Below, in pieces: positions 1 to 11,241 of a stretch of DNA of 64,000 nucleotides (positions are counted from its first letter, which is position 1; every line of letters begins with the position of its first letter). Source of the stretch: Acanthosepion pharaonis (taxonomy: Eukaryota; Mollusca; Cephalopoda; Sepiida; Sepiidae). The notes under the pieces were generated by a model that saw only the letters and a program-made list of their open reading frames with translations, made no database searches and was not told the DNA's origin. The stretch lies in the NCBI GenBank assembly GCA_903632075.3, contig CAHIKZ030004296.1, forward strand, positions 2,212,501 through 2,276,500, read 5' to 3'. Position numbers and translations under genes: made by a program.

Positions 1-659
1 GCTTGAAACCAAACCCTTTCAAGCTAGACTATAAAGATGGCTTAATTCCACAAACTGAACTTGTATATTTAACACTGCAAATTTTCTCCTCCTGAGAAAG
101 ATAAACACTGTAGATCTTTCATAATCTGACCCTTCCGTAGGGCCGGTGCGTACGTACTACCCCGGACCGTGCTCTGTGACCCTTGATATATTATCAACAG
201 TTGCCTTTTTATTTATTTTTATTTTTACGTACATAAACTAAGCAAAATTATTAAATGATAAACTTTTTCGGATTTTGACGTTTGTTTGTTTTTATTTTTA
301 TTTTTTTTATTTTATTTTTTTTTTTATTTATTTTTTTTTGTTGTTCCCCCACTTCAAATCTGAATTTGTTTTTTACTCATGCGAAGTCCCGAAAAAACAC
401 TATATAATTCACTTTTTTCTCTCTACAATGTTGAATGTGTTATTTTTTTTTTTTTACTTTTTTTTTTCCTGAAAAATTAAGTTGATGTTAAAAAACGTTG
501 CCGCAAATTTTAAGATAGAATGATCAATTATGACAGGTCTCTAATTTCGTATTTATTCCATTTTTTTCTATTGTCAACTTATATTGCGTATGCTCCATTA
601 TTGTACATAATTAGATTCCAATAAAATTTGTATTTTATGAATACAATCTTATGAAAATA
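1..659. other. No gene seen: AT-rich with long poly-T runs
   Basis: Poly-T and T-rich runs at 280-345 and 440-470. A short GC-richer stretch at 130-180 is not recognisable. Confidence 0.6.
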
Positions 660-1064
660 GGGTAAAATGTAAAGGGAAGAATGCCAATCTACTAGGGGGC
701 GACTAGCTAATCCCCATTGCAGATTCCTACTCAGGCACATTTGTGTTTGTTCAACGCCCACTTGAGCGGAACTTAGTTACAGTTTGTGCGAGAGAGTGCG
801 TGAACAACCGTCTGAAGAAGGCTAGCACACTCAAGCCCTCGGTTACGATGACTTGTGACTTCGTGCTAGCACAACCACTAACGGTTCCCAAGGGTTCCGT
901 CTATCTAATTTCACTCACAAGGTTTGGGTCAACCCGTAGTATGGTTTTCGGACACTTACTTTAGACAAATAATATCAAGACACCTGACAAATCGGCTATG
1001 CTGAGATTCGAACCCTGGTCTTATGGTCAGAAAGCGAACGTCTTAACCACTCGGCCATGTGCCC
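660..1064 (-). repeat. tRNA-Ser/Leu-headed SINE copy (family S4)
   Basis: Read on the minus strand, 1064 to 999 resembles a tRNA 5' region with an excellent A box (TGGCCGAGTGG) and B box (GGTTCGAATCT). A body of about 330 bp runs down to about 660. A second copy at 15.7-16.56 kb shares the body and the head, so this is a dispersed element and not a working tRNA: the anticodon arm is not convincing and the sequence continues into the body. Pol III transcription from the internal boxes is the expected mode for such elements. Confidence 0.7.
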
Positions 1065-1849
1065 ACATACTGGTTTTATGTATACCGCATTTAACATGAT
1101 TATTCCTTTTTATCACTGTAAAATCTCGCCTTACCGTTACTCAAACCCAACACCAACCATCTACAGCTTGTGGGTGCATTCCTGTATAAGATCAGCCTTT
1201 TATTTCAAAAACAATCTTGATTTTCTTGTTTTTGTAAATGAGGCCTCTAAACATAGTAACCAAAGTTTCGAATGAGAACATCTTATGGCTCTATTCATTC
1301 ATGGTTATCACAATTACGTTTACTTGAAGCATTTGTACCTAAACTTTAGCTTGCACGGACTTTACAACATTGTACTTTATGCGCTAACCCACCCCACCCC
1401 ACCACACCAGTGCTCTAATGGATCAGCTCTCATCTCTTTACGATATAAGACACAATTGTTAGTCACAGCTGACCACTTGTCTGGCTCACTCGACAAATTT
1501 ATACAAACTTCTGTAAATAAGGAGGCTTTAGAGTTACAAAGCCAACACTCTGTCTACAATAAAAAGAAAAACTTGCACTTACAAAGCAAACGTCTCGTAT
1601 TTTTAATAGCTTTTATTCTCATTTGATGTTTCCTCTTTGTAAAACTTTCCGGTCGTTGGTTTTTTTTTTCTAGTCTTGGTTGAAATACGATTAAGTTTCA
1701 TAAACACTGAGTCCGAAATGATTTTCAACTCCTAAAATATTAGGTTTTCATATCTGAATAATCCACCTCCAGGGACATTTAGAAACTGTTTGCATGATTT
1801 GCTAGCATCGAGTGCTTCCTGATCCGGATAATCTTCAGGAAATTTCGAA

Positions 1850-1925
1850 TTGAATCGACTAACTTTGTGAATCTGGTTGCATAGTAATTGAGTTCAAGTC
1901 CCGGGCTGGACAGTAAAAACTTTTT
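1850..1925 (+). repeat. tRNA-like SINE head fragment
   Basis: A short segment contains a B-box-like GAGTTCAAGTCCC followed by a GGGC-rich strand like that in the tRNA heads at 9.2 kb and 51.4 kb. The A box is weak and no body is recognisable downstream beyond a poly-T run. Call it a degraded fragment. Confidence 0.35.
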
Positions 1926-2185
1926 TTTTAATTATTGTTAATTCACACGCTTTCATTGCACTTCGGTTGGCTTGACCTTTGCGATTGCTCCAAATGTAGG
2001 CAACTCTGGTGCACTATTTTTAAAATATGGGCATTATCATTCGCGCTCACCACAATAAATAGATTGAGTTGTTTTTTTTTTTTTTTTTTTTTTTAAATTG
2101 TAAAAAAATTCTTTGTAAGTACCTCGAATATCATCCTTACTTACATAATGTGAAGTGATTTTTGGTATTTTTTTCATTCTGATGA

Positions 2186-2401
2186 TTGCAGTTTTTGCGA
2201 GGCAAGCTAAACAAATTCATTTATAATTTCAAGAGTGCTAAAAACTTAAAAAAACACAACTTTGATTTAAAATTATTTCTTGGTGAATTAATATTTGCCA
2301 CAAGTAATTTTACATTATTTAGAGTAATTTTAACAGAAAACATCCAAGAATTAGATTCTGTAGAAAGAGGTTTGCGCGAGCAATTAAACAATACTAAATA
2401 A
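2186..2401 (+). CDS. Unrecognised short ORF (71 codons)
   Basis: The frame is open for 71 codons, starting MQFLRGKLNKFIYNFKSAKN and rich in Lys, Asn and Phe. No splice context, domain or family is recognisable. A hammerhead-like core lies 290 bases downstream (2692). It may be a decayed retroelement fragment or chance in AT-rich DNA. Confidence 0.15.
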   Translation: MQFLRGKLNKFIYNFKSAKNLKKHNFDLKLFLGELIFATSNFTLFRVILTENIQELDSVERGLREQLNNTK

Positions 2402-2691
2402 GATCAGATATTCCTAGACGCGGTCAATGGAGTGAGAACAAGGTGGACCCGCGCGTATATTAAATATAACGTTAATATTAGTAATCCTTAACTTTCATAC
2501 ACTTAAAGTGTGTGTGATATAACTAACACACACACAAAGCGTTTAATTCTTACATAACGTTGTGAAAGATAAAGAAAATGTTTTCAAAACGCTGTTCACT
2601 TGTACAAACCCACGTGGGTTCACTTTTCCTCATAGATTAAAAGGTTTAATTTAAAATTCTCTGGAAGATACCCGGATTGACAAGCACCTTT

Positions 2692-2725
2692 CTGAAGAAG
2701 GATTGGGGACAACAGGCGAAACATT
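2692..2725 (+). repeat. Hammerhead-like core, isolated copy
   Basis: CTGAAGA is followed by a weakly pairing arm and GAAACATT. The layout matches the tRNA-headed repeats elsewhere in the window, but the stem is poor and no tRNA head is visible upstream. It is probably a decayed copy. Confidence 0.35.
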
Positions 2726-2845
2726 GTAATAAGATATTAGTCAGATCGTTTGCAATAGCAATAACACTTCCAAACACTTGGTCAGGTTATAAACTAGTTC
2801 GGTGTTCATTTGTTTGGTACTAAACTAAACCATGTCAAAAGCCAC

Positions 2846-3300
2846 ATTAAACAATACTGAACTGTTACGTGACATCTGACCTTCTTTACGGCAGCGAATA
2901 TTGGACGATTTCTTCAAAGATGAAGAGACTCGAGGCAACGGAGATGTGATTCTACAGAAGGATGCTAAGGATATCATAGACCTAGCGTGTGAGCAACGAT
3001 GAGAGGTTGCAAACAAGGTGGAGGCTTATGCTTAATATCAAGAGGCAGCTGAAATTTCTGGGACACATAATGAGGAAGGAAGGTCTGGAGAATCTGATAC
3101 TCACGGGTAGAATAGAGGGAAAGGGAAAATAACGCGTAACATACCTGGTGGACTATTTTTAAAATAGTGGATTTAAAGCAAGTGGATGAAAGAATGTGAT
3201 CTGATGGAGGAAACAGAGGGAAGGAACTTGTTGAGAGCTGCAAGGGATAGAGGGAGGTGGAGTCATGATCGCCTACGTCCTGAAAGGACACGGCACATAG
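2846..3300 (+). pseudogene. RTE-type LINE, C-terminal end of ORF2, decayed
   Basis: Frames 2 and 3 read in turn YGSEYWTISSKMKRLEATEM, FYRRMLRIS and LKFLGHIMRKEGLENLILTG, the familiar C-terminal region of RTE-like endonuclease/reverse transcriptases. Stops and frame changes interrupt it. It ends with a conserved 3' sequence around CGTCCTGAAAGGACACGGCACATA, shared with the copies at 7.5, 24, 41.7 and 44.8 kb. It is not host coding sequence. Confidence 0.8.
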
Positions 3301-3309
3301 AAGGTTCTG

Positions 3310-4190
3310 TGACCTCCACATCCTCACGTGCAGCGCTTCAATTTCTGATTAGTTTTTTTCCTTGATATAAACAAGTTGTAATGTCGAATTATATACTGGT
3401 TAGTATTACTAAACGTAAATTGGTGTCTTCTTTTCTCTTAAGTGATTATTTCCTGGCTGTAAGGGTATCTTCCGCATTTTTTAAAATCTTTCCTGTTTAA
3501 TGTTAGCCACTCCTTTCGAGATCCAATTTCTAAAATTCATAACTTATCCGATGATCGAAAACCACAAAATATTTTAACTCTAATATGAAAAGCAAACTTT
3601 CCTTCCTTCCTTTTTTAAATTTTGGTAAACAAATTCTATGTAAGTAGAATTCGTTTTAATATACTCAACCTAATTCTGAATCACCACCTGACCAAAGAAT
3701 AAGTAACACTTTATTTTTTCCTAAAATTAAATTAAATTCTCAATTGCCACAAGAGCAATAGTCCTTTCTGTAAAAAGTTTTTTTTAAACAGGGGTTGCAT
3801 TTTAAAATTGGGGCCGAACCATTTTAGTTTACAAAATTTTTTGCAAGTCCTTATGAAAATGCTATTAATTTCAGTTAAAGCGAATTATTTTCTGGATCTA
3901 CTGCGGTAAATTTACCTCCTGGATTCTACAGAATATCATCTTAATAAAACTATTGTAGGATACTTAAAAACTAGTCTAACCAAAAAAGTGGTACTAAGCC
4001 AAATAAGATTAGGTTGTATGTTTAGAATAGTGTTTCTCCAACTTTTAATTTAATTTTAATTTCTTTTTATTACTTCATGGTGCACTTGTAGAATAACTAA
4101 AACTCTGGGATGCACTTTAAAATTTATTAAGGAGAAATTAGCCATGACATTTGAAAATAATAAAGTCTCTTGAAGTAAACATTAAGATAT
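3310..4190. other. No gene seen
   Basis: AT-rich sequence with no open frame of note, no tRNA boxes and no clear repeat partner in this window. Confidence 0.5.
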
Positions 4191-4239
4191 TTCCTTGAAG
4201 TATGCTTGTATGAAACCTGTGCTTTGGCAATTTTTTGCA

Positions 4240-4385
4240 TGTTCGGCATTATTTACAACTTACTCGGACTCTTATCCTCTTGTTCATTGCCATATTCACA
4301 ACGTTTCGGCTGTTGTACGCCCCAGCCTTATTCAGGTTATTGGAATGTCGAACCAAACCATTTATTTCGTCCACCGGGCTAGATT
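4240..4385 (-). repeat. Repeat with hammerhead-like core (family TH), inverted to the copy at 4608
   Basis: On the minus strand, 4335 to 4301 reads CTGAATA, AGGCT, a loop, AGCC, GAAACGTT. The stem pairs 4 bp. Its flanks match, in inverted order, the copy at 4680-4830, including the terminal GTAAATAATGC-like end. The core has one change from CTGANGA (G to T). Confidence 0.6.
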
Positions 4386-4607
4386 GTTTTAGTTCCACGT
4401 GTCATGCCTCTTCCGGGTGTCTCAATTATTTTCCTTTAACTCAACTTTCCAATGAATAACAACAAAAAATGCAATATAAGCTCTAGTATAAAATGCAATA
4501 ATAATAACAGAAAAAATGGCAATATGATCACTGGTAAAAAAAAAAAAAAAAATGCTGCGACATTAGGTTTATAAGTCCCAAAAATTCATAGGCAAATGTC
4601 CTCAAGG

Positions 4608-4835
4608 ACACATGGCCCAGTGGATAAAGACGTTGGTTTGATTCAGTGACTAGAGTTCAATACCAAATCAAAACTTTGAGAACTAGAACAATCTACCCCA
4701 ATGGACGAAATAGTTCGGTTCGAAATTCCAATCACCTGAAGAAAGCCGGAGCGTACCGAAACGTTTTGAATATGGCAATGAAGATTAGAATAACAGTCCG
4801 AGTAATGTAAATAATGCAAGTAATCATAATACCTG
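4608..4835 (+). repeat. tRNA-headed repeat with hammerhead-like core (family TH)
   Basis: A tRNA-like head at about 4608-4668 has A box TGGCCCAGTGG and B-box-like AGTTCAATACC. It is followed by the family body and a hammerhead-like core at 4736-4765 (CTGAAGA ... GAAACGTT) whose distal stem strand is partly deleted. It forms an inverted pair with 4240-4385. Confidence 0.6.
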
Positions 4836-4863
4836 TCTCTCTCTCTCACACACAGATATAAGA

Positions 4864-5173
4864 CATTATGTTTGCTTATTTTTAGCAGAATCCGTTCACA
4901 TTCACGGATATTTTTCTGTGAATTACAATCAAATGATTGCAGGAAATGCACTATAACAGTGAAAATCACTTATTTCTCGAGTACTTTCCATCGCTTTTTG
5001 AGATCATCATCGGGGGTGCAACTAGTATGGTATGATGGTCTCAGAAAAAAATGGAAAGTACTTGGGGTAATAAGTGATTTTTCACTGTTATTTCTTGCCT
5101 CATTTGATTGTAATTCACGGAAAAATATCCGTGAACATGAACGGATTATGCTAATAACTAAGCAAACATAATG
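4864..5173. repeat. Foldback element, about 145-bp arms
   Basis: The left arm 4864-5010 is the reverse complement of 5032-5173 with few mismatches, leaving a 21-bp spacer. The ends read CATTATGTTTGCT and AGCAAACATAATG. There is no coding content, and a target duplication is not clear. A foldback MITE is likely; an inverted duplication is the alternative. Confidence 0.75.
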
Positions 5174-5216
5174 TTTTAAATTTATTTAATCAGACATACC
5201 TAAAAGAAGTTGCTGC

Positions 5217-5219
<3 letters not shown>

Positions 5220-5265
<46 letters not shown>
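5220..5265. repeat. (CA)n microsatellite
   Basis: About 45 bp of uninterrupted CA dinucleotides, just after the foldback element. Confidence 0.95.
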
Positions 5266-5267
<2 letters not shown>

Positions 5268-5334
5268 TCTCCTTATCTTGGATGCGAATAAACTTTTTTA
5301 TTTTAACTTTGATTCATAAATTAAATTTCAGACG

Positions 5335-5640
5335 ACCTTAAAGAATTTACGCCATCTTGTGGATGAAGACCACTTCTCCACTCTGCAGTCTCTTTCCCAC
5401 AGACACAACGTTGCGCATCAATCGTTCTGCTGTAGCTGTTTCTATGGCATATGTTAAGATGAGTTCCTTATCAGTTCAGATCTTAACAGTTAGGACACGC
5501 TATGCTACTCTCACGGAGTCTAAACGCTCACATTTCTCCTGTGTTCCAAATGTAAGAAAATTTAGTTCTGCTCCAACCCCCAAGAACTGTTCACTTTTTA
5601 GAACACACCCGTGGGAGTGCTTCCTTTAAGATTTTAATCT
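5335..5640 (+). pseudogene. Non-LTR retrotransposon C-terminal fragment
   Basis: The translation NLRHLVDEDHFSTLQSLSHR, continuing HNVAHQSF, matches the style of the C-terminal region that follows LINE reverse transcriptases (leucine, then SLxHRRxVA). Frames break several times. It differs from the family at 48.4 and 57.1 kb. Confidence 0.5.
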
Positions 5641-6131
5641 TAATAATTGACTATTAGTTATCTATTTTCTATCTTCATAATCTTTGATTCCTATCCGAAC
5701 TCTTTGATTCCTATCACATGTCGTCGTAACCATTTTAACAGTAAACCTCTACCATGAGTGGATTTTTAAATTGTATTGGCTAAATTCTGATATTAAAATT
5801 ATTTTATCCAAATTCTTTTACAGAGATTTATTAATCTGTTATGTGGTTTGTTTGATCCTTTGTCTCTGCGTTCTACTAAATTGTTTCCTTAAACAATGAA
5901 ACATTTGCGACTTGTGCAGAATTCGGTTTTAATTTACAATCGAAACGTGAGTTTTTTTTCTATGTCAGCCTGTTTGGCCTGAAAGCATTGTCAAGAGCAT
6001 TTTCTAATTTGCTTATGAGAAAGTAATTAATGTTTCTTTAAATCTAGCGCTATAAATCTGGGTTGCGTAATGTTTCTAATTCTTTCATTACACGCATTTA
6101 GATTGTTAATGTTCTCCCTTCAATTATCTCT

Positions 6132-6455
6132 ATGAACTCGGGAGGGACTCCAAATTATTTTCATATTAAGACTATGTATACAGCTAATAGTGAAACCGGT
6201 TGTAAAACCATTGTAATTAGATTTTTAAATTGTCGCGATGTGGGAACAATAAAAGTGTCTGAAGTTAGATGGAAAAAAAAAAACCCTTTTGACGAACCAT
6301 TGGATGTAAACGCACATTTTGAATTTCAGTTAATGTTAATCAAAGAATTCAAACTACTTAAAATTGAAAAAAGAAAAGCAAGATTAGTCCACAAATTATC
6401 CGCATTTTTATCATCTTTCTTTAGTTCAGACACTTACAGCGAGGACTCCTGGTAG
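6132..6455 (+). CDS. Unrecognised ORF, 107 codons
   Basis: The frame is open for 107 codons with a mixed, not obviously low-complexity composition (for example CKTIVIRFLNCRDVGTIKV and HFEFQLMLIKEFKLLKIEKR). I see no domain, signal peptide or splice signals. No neighbour supports a host gene. A decayed mobile-element ORF or an isolated exon are both possible. Confidence 0.2.
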   Translation: MNSGGTPNYFHIKTMYTANSETGCKTIVIRFLNCRDVGTIKVSEVRWKKKNPFDEPLDVNAHFEFQLMLIKEFKLLKIEKRKARLVHKLSAFLSSFFSSDTYSEDSW

Positions 6456-7510
6456 ATCCGGGGGCTCTTCTCTCCCACATTCTTCTGGAAGGATTGCCTG
6501 GGGACTAGAAGGGGTTTTTTTTTCTCGTCGGAGTAGATGCTGTGGTTGTATCTGTTTTGTGCCGGAGAACTTATCTCCACCGTTGTGTCCCACCTCCGTT
6601 GCATAACATGTGTTTCGTAGCGGTGGTCTGACCGGCTTAGACAAGCTATCACCAACTTAGTCCAGTGGTCTGAGTGAAAACACTCCCCCTCCCACAATAA
6701 AAAACCGACCTTGTGTCACAACCTGGCTCATTGGGGGAGTCAAGGTAATTCCCGAACTCATGCTAGATCCACAATCGTATTCCACTTGTAAGGAGGAAGT
6801 TCCATGTTATTTTATTTTTTTTAAGAATTGTTACTTTGTGGAACGCTCCAACAAGGACGGTTCCCCGAAAACTACAAATCTTAACCTCTTGAAGTCAATC
6901 TATTCTTATCTTCATAATTCTCACTTTCTAGAACTGTCTCATTTACACCACTAACTTGAGTGGCTCTTGAGCCTTTTATTGGGTGAATTTTAGTTTTTTT
7001 TTTTTTTTGCATCTACTTGTGCTTGGTGCCTGTGATATCTTATAATCCTTGCATGCTCGTTCTGTAACACTGGACGAAACGTATTTCACTGTTTACGGCG
7101 AACATACATCGAGAGACGAATAATTAATGATCCCGTTAGGCTAGATGAATGCAACAAAAACACTAATTTGTGTAATTATTTGGGTTGGTGCATAATTATC
7201 AGGCGTTTTAGTAGGCGAGTTTTTTGTTAATAAACATTGCCGTTTTGTTTACTTTTTTTTTCTTTTTTTTAAAATAAAAATATTTTATTTTCAAGTTATA
7301 TAAACGTGTCGATAATCATTTAATAATAGGTGGAACGTGCAAAAAAAGAAAACAAAACAAAAAAAACTAGAAAATGTCGTGGTTGCATGTAACTAGTTTA
7401 AAGGTAAAACGGTGAAATCTCGTAGCACTCTTAAATTCATGTAGTCAAGACACACCTGAAAAAAAGCTCATTAGAAGAGTTGCCATGTAGTTTCACTATC
7501 CTCTATAATG
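6456..7510. other. No gene recognised; GC-richer block then AT-rich
   Basis: 6430-6720 is moderately GC-rich and has overlapping short frames on the minus strand, none recognisable. The rest is AT-rich with poly-T at 6993 and 7250. Confidence 0.4.
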
Positions 7511-7535
7511 CTGAATGAATGGATAGTTTCCTCGT

Positions 7536-7815
7536 TATTGAAATAGACTTGAGGCAACAGATGTGGTTCTACAGAGAACTTCTGGGAGTATCATGGACAG
7601 AGCATGTGATCAACGAGGACGTCTTAAGAAAAATGGGGAACGTAGACTTTGGGTCACTAGGGAAATGTTTGGGAAATTTCACCCGTAGGTTCTTCTTGAA
7701 AGGTCAACAGGTGTAAGTGAGAGGCATAGTGTAAGAAAAAAAATTCTATGCTACAAAGTATAGCTAACTAGAGTCAAGATAGTCCACGTCTTGAAGGGAT
7801 ACGGCACAAGATATA
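7536..7815 (+). pseudogene. RTE-type LINE tail, decayed
   Basis: One frame reads QQMWFYRELLGVSWTEHVIN then EDVLRKM, equivalent to the RTE segment seen at 24.2 and 41.9 kb. The following part is deleted, but the conserved 3' end (CGTCTTGAAGGGATACGGCACA) is present at about 7785-7808. Confidence 0.7.
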
Positions 7816-7904
7816 CAGAACAGTGAAAGTAGTAAAATAAAATGCTTTCACCACTCTCAATTCTCGTTTCTTCATAAGGAATGGAAAGAAAATTCAACTG
7901 AAAA

Positions 7905-8010
7905 CTATTTATACTTGCATTCAGATGTGTGTATGTGTGACAAATGGAAAACGTATCATTGAAATTAGATCTGATTACGTGTTTCGCCTTTCTAGGCTTC
8001 ATCAGATTCA
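7905..8010 (-). repeat. Repeat with hammerhead-like core, family B
   Basis: On the minus strand, 8005 to 7977 reads CTGATGA, A, GCCT, AGAA, AGGC, GAAACACG. The 4-bp stem with a short loop is perfect and the core residues match CTGANGA and GAAA. No tRNA head is visible. Confidence 0.55.
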
Positions 8011-8379
8011 AAAACGAAAGAAAGTATGTCTATGCTTAAACAATGAATCATATTACTTTTCCCCCTAAACTGGCGTTTCTCGTGCTTAAAAAAGCCGTTA
8101 ATATTTGTATCTTTTCTTTATAATTCCTAGTTCATGTCGAATGTTTATTTTTTTTCCCTAACTTTTTTTTTGTATAAACTTAAAGGTAAATCATAATCTC
8201 ATTTTTAGACTGGCTCGATTGTAAGACATTCATTTAGCCTTTTCTGAAATGAATCCATGGCAAATCCTCATGAAATCCTTCAGAATGGGTTGAAAGTAAA
8301 AGATTTGTGTTTCGGTCTATCCATGTGTTTATCTTTGTCGTTAATGTGTTCAAAATAGGATATAGAATCCCGCCAAACT

Positions 8380-8520
8380 TTTGAAGAAATTTGACAAATG
8401 GAAAAGGTTTCATTGAAACTAGATTTGATTACACGTTTCACCTTTCTAGGCTTCATAAAATAGGCAAAACCCGTAATCACTTTCCATTTGTCAAATTTCT
8501 TAAAAACCTTGTCGGGTTAT
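8380..8520 (-). repeat. Second family-B copy with flanking short inverted repeat
   Basis: The segment 8434-8456 repeats the core of the copy at 7977 with changes (ATGAAGCCT ... AGGTGAAACGT). On either side, GACAAATGGAAA (8393) and TTTCCATTTGTC (8482) are inverted relative to each other, so the unit may be a small foldback. Confidence 0.5.
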
Positions 8521-9001
8521 AGTCTTACCAAAGGCGTCAGTTGGTTGCAGGAGAGCAAAAAGGGAAATAATCGTAGAGCACGCCCTCGTGAAGCTGAGGA
8601 CTTTTTTATATAACCTTTTGGAAGAAACATCAGCTTTAATGTACACTTTTTTTTTCTTAAGCAAACAAGGATGTTCCTTTTGTCGTACAAAACTCTCCAC
8701 ATAAAAACGGAACTAAACAACTTTTCGATAAATCGTACAATGGTGGCAACAAAGATGAGAATATTCGTCAGAATGTAAATAATCCCTCTCCTCAGAAATT
8801 CCATCTTTTGAAAATATAGATTGAAATTGTTACTTTATTTGTACATTTATTTTATTGTATTCCTTTTAACTTGTTAGGTAATTCAACATAAATCCCAAAG
8901 AACTGAGAAGTCTTACTATTATTTTTCTCTTAATTATCGTTAACATTCCCTCTCCTTTTTTTTTTCTTTGTCACTAAGTGATATTTGGAGAGAACAAAGA
9001 A

Positions 9002-9290
9002 AACCACTTCTCATTTTTATCATGACGTTTCGGTTGTTGTCCTTCGACCTTCATCAGGTGCTTGTCGATCCAGGGAGCTTTCAGGAATTTTTGTGCTAAA
9101 CACCTTGATTTCGTTCCGCTGCCCATATCTAGGGATATCACATCAAGTTCTTATTTAGTACTGCTCAGTTATTGTTAGTCCTGTTTCCAGTGTCCAAGTA
9201 CACACTACCCGGCCCAGAGATTGAACTCACGATTACTTTGCCAAAATCACGATCAACACTTTAACCCACCATGCTATTGTCACTGAAAGT
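9002..9290 (-). repeat. tRNA-headed repeat with hammerhead-like core (family TH)
   Basis: Read on the minus strand, a tRNA-like head lies at about 9282-9210 (B-box-like GAGTTCAATCTC followed by a GGGCCGGG strand). About 150 bases later comes CTGATGA, A, GGTC, loop, AACC, GAAACGTC (9057-9024). The head matches the + strand copy at 51.38 kb. Confidence 0.65.
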
Positions 9291-10665
9291 GACATGGGTC
9301 GCAAGCACATAAGGAAGCCCGGAGAGCATAACGACCCACTAGTGCGCATGTACATAGTGTTAACTCCTCATTTTGGAAATTCAGACAAAAATGTAAAACT
9401 TCATTTTCTAAGCTTGATTAGCTCTTATAAATAAATATCTTTTTCTTGTCTAGATAGTATGATTTTCTTTAAACAGGATACTTTGTAGTATAAAAATTTA
9501 GTTCAGAAGGAAAATGGCTGAAATGGTTCTAAACAAGAGCTTGTGGAATATTTTTTTTTTTTTTTTTTTTTTCAGTTAACAAAGAGACATTTGTCTGTCA
9601 ATTTCTAAGAAGTTCGTAGCTCGGCAATTTGAAGGTAACTTTATATTCTATGAAATGCAATGGCTAAAACGAGTCAGAAAAAAAAAACAATTACTTCTAA
9701 CTTCTCGGCTTCACCATCAGCGAGCTAACGAAAAATGAGAGAAAAGCGAGTTTGCCGCAAAAGTTTAGATTTTGGCACCATTTCTTCTCGGTAGGTGGAT
9801 TCTGATTACTAAATCAGCTGCAGACATACGATGCAAAGAAAAAAAAAACCTTCCTTGTTGCCTGTACATTTTCTGCACAATTTCTGTACAGGTTTAAAAA
9901 TAACCGTTGCTTTCTTTTGAATGGGCGTTGAAAACGAAAAGCTCACACGTAAATTCAGGCGCGTGCCATATTATCAATATAAAACTCATCTTTACACGTA
10001 GTTCTAGTTCATATATACTCGTATATTTAATCCATTGCTAGCTAATTAGCGTAGGATGTTATTCAAGCTGAACTGAAAGTAACCCCAACGTTAAGACTTC
10101 CGTTTCATTAGAACTACACCCATCATCTCGAATTACTTGCTGTTCTGCTCTCGATATCGGGGCCCAAAATCTGATACTATTTTCTCTCGAGTTAAGGATC
10201 TCCGAATCTGAATAAATTCCTTAGGACAAGATACGACCAAGAGTATCACAAGACTTTTGCAGAAGTCAGGCACTCAGCAGAGATAGGATCATTGCAAAAT
10301 TTGCATAGCAGTAGTTGTTCTAATTCTCGTGAGAATGGTGTTGCCTTTCAGTCGGTCTGTATCTGGGACTCCAGGTACTGGCATTTTTCAATGGCAGTAA
10401 GTGCTGTATAGGTGCTGGCGGTTGGAACAGCATTGTTTGAACCGCCCACCCACGCACAGCATGTATAAATATGAGTTGATACTGAGGCCAGCACAGTAGC
10501 GACACTCTGTTTCATAGTTGTGTGTGGAAAACTTTATATATATTATATATATTATATAGAGGCATTGGCAATAAAAAAATGAAAGAAACCAAGTGTCGAT
10601 AATATCAGTTATGAATACGGCCACAACGGGCTGACCGTGTTCGGAAATTAAAATGTTGCTACTGC

Positions 10666-10697
<32 letters not shown>

Positions 10698-10876
10698 CCA
10701 AGAATTACTTTTAATTGTGAAGGCTACTCTTAGGAGTATATTTTCGCTTTAATTATATTTTCTGTTTATACGTTATTTTTATAGATACAATTTAAGGAAA
10801 TGATCTTTTTTTTTCTTTAAGCAGTATTAATTACATTCACCGGCCTCAATATTCGAGAAATTTTGTAGAAAATGCG
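9291..10876. other. No gene recognised
   Basis: A stretch at 10140-10520 has mixed composition and a TATAAATA near 10465, which could be an LTR or promoter remnant, but nothing confirms it. Poly-T at 9550-9572 and (TA)n at 10667-10690. Confidence 0.4.
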
Positions 10877-10958
10877 TTCTCCGACAGGAATCGAACCTGT
10901 ATTTCTATACTGAAACCGTCACTTGACCTGATGTGCTGTACTATTCTGCTACAGAGAT
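10877..10958 (-). repeat. tRNA-like sequence, probable SINE head or tRNA pseudogene
   Basis: On the minus strand an acceptor-like stem (TCTCTG with CGGAGA), an A-box match (TAGCAGAATAG) and a perfect T arm (ACAGG TTCGATT CCTGT) are visible. The middle does not fold into a normal anticodon arm, so I do not call a functional tRNA. Confidence 0.5.
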
Positions 10959-10959
10959 T

Positions 10960-11190
10960 GCGTCTGGTTAGCAAATTAGTCCAAATTACTGTTTATAAAC
11001 ACACAATCTTAGACGATTTTTCTCGATCGATCATTTCTGTTCACGAAACGTATCTTAACGTAAACAATGACAACATTGTAAAAATATAATTAATACTGTT
11101 TAATTAAAAAAGAACAAAACAGACATTTACTTAAATACATTGTATCTATAAAATATCGTATAAACAGAAACTATATTAAAATAATTGTCT

Positions 11191-11241
<51 letters not shown>

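Noticed and set aside
999..1064. Functional tRNA on the minus strand
   Set aside because: The A and B boxes are good, but there is no proper anticodon arm, and a repeat body follows that is shared with another copy.
5220..5265. CRISPR-like repeat array
   Set aside because: It is a simple CA microsatellite; no spaced repeats of CRISPR type exist anywhere in the window.
10877..10958. Functional tRNA on the minus strand
   Set aside because: The T arm is perfect, but the anticodon arm does not pair.
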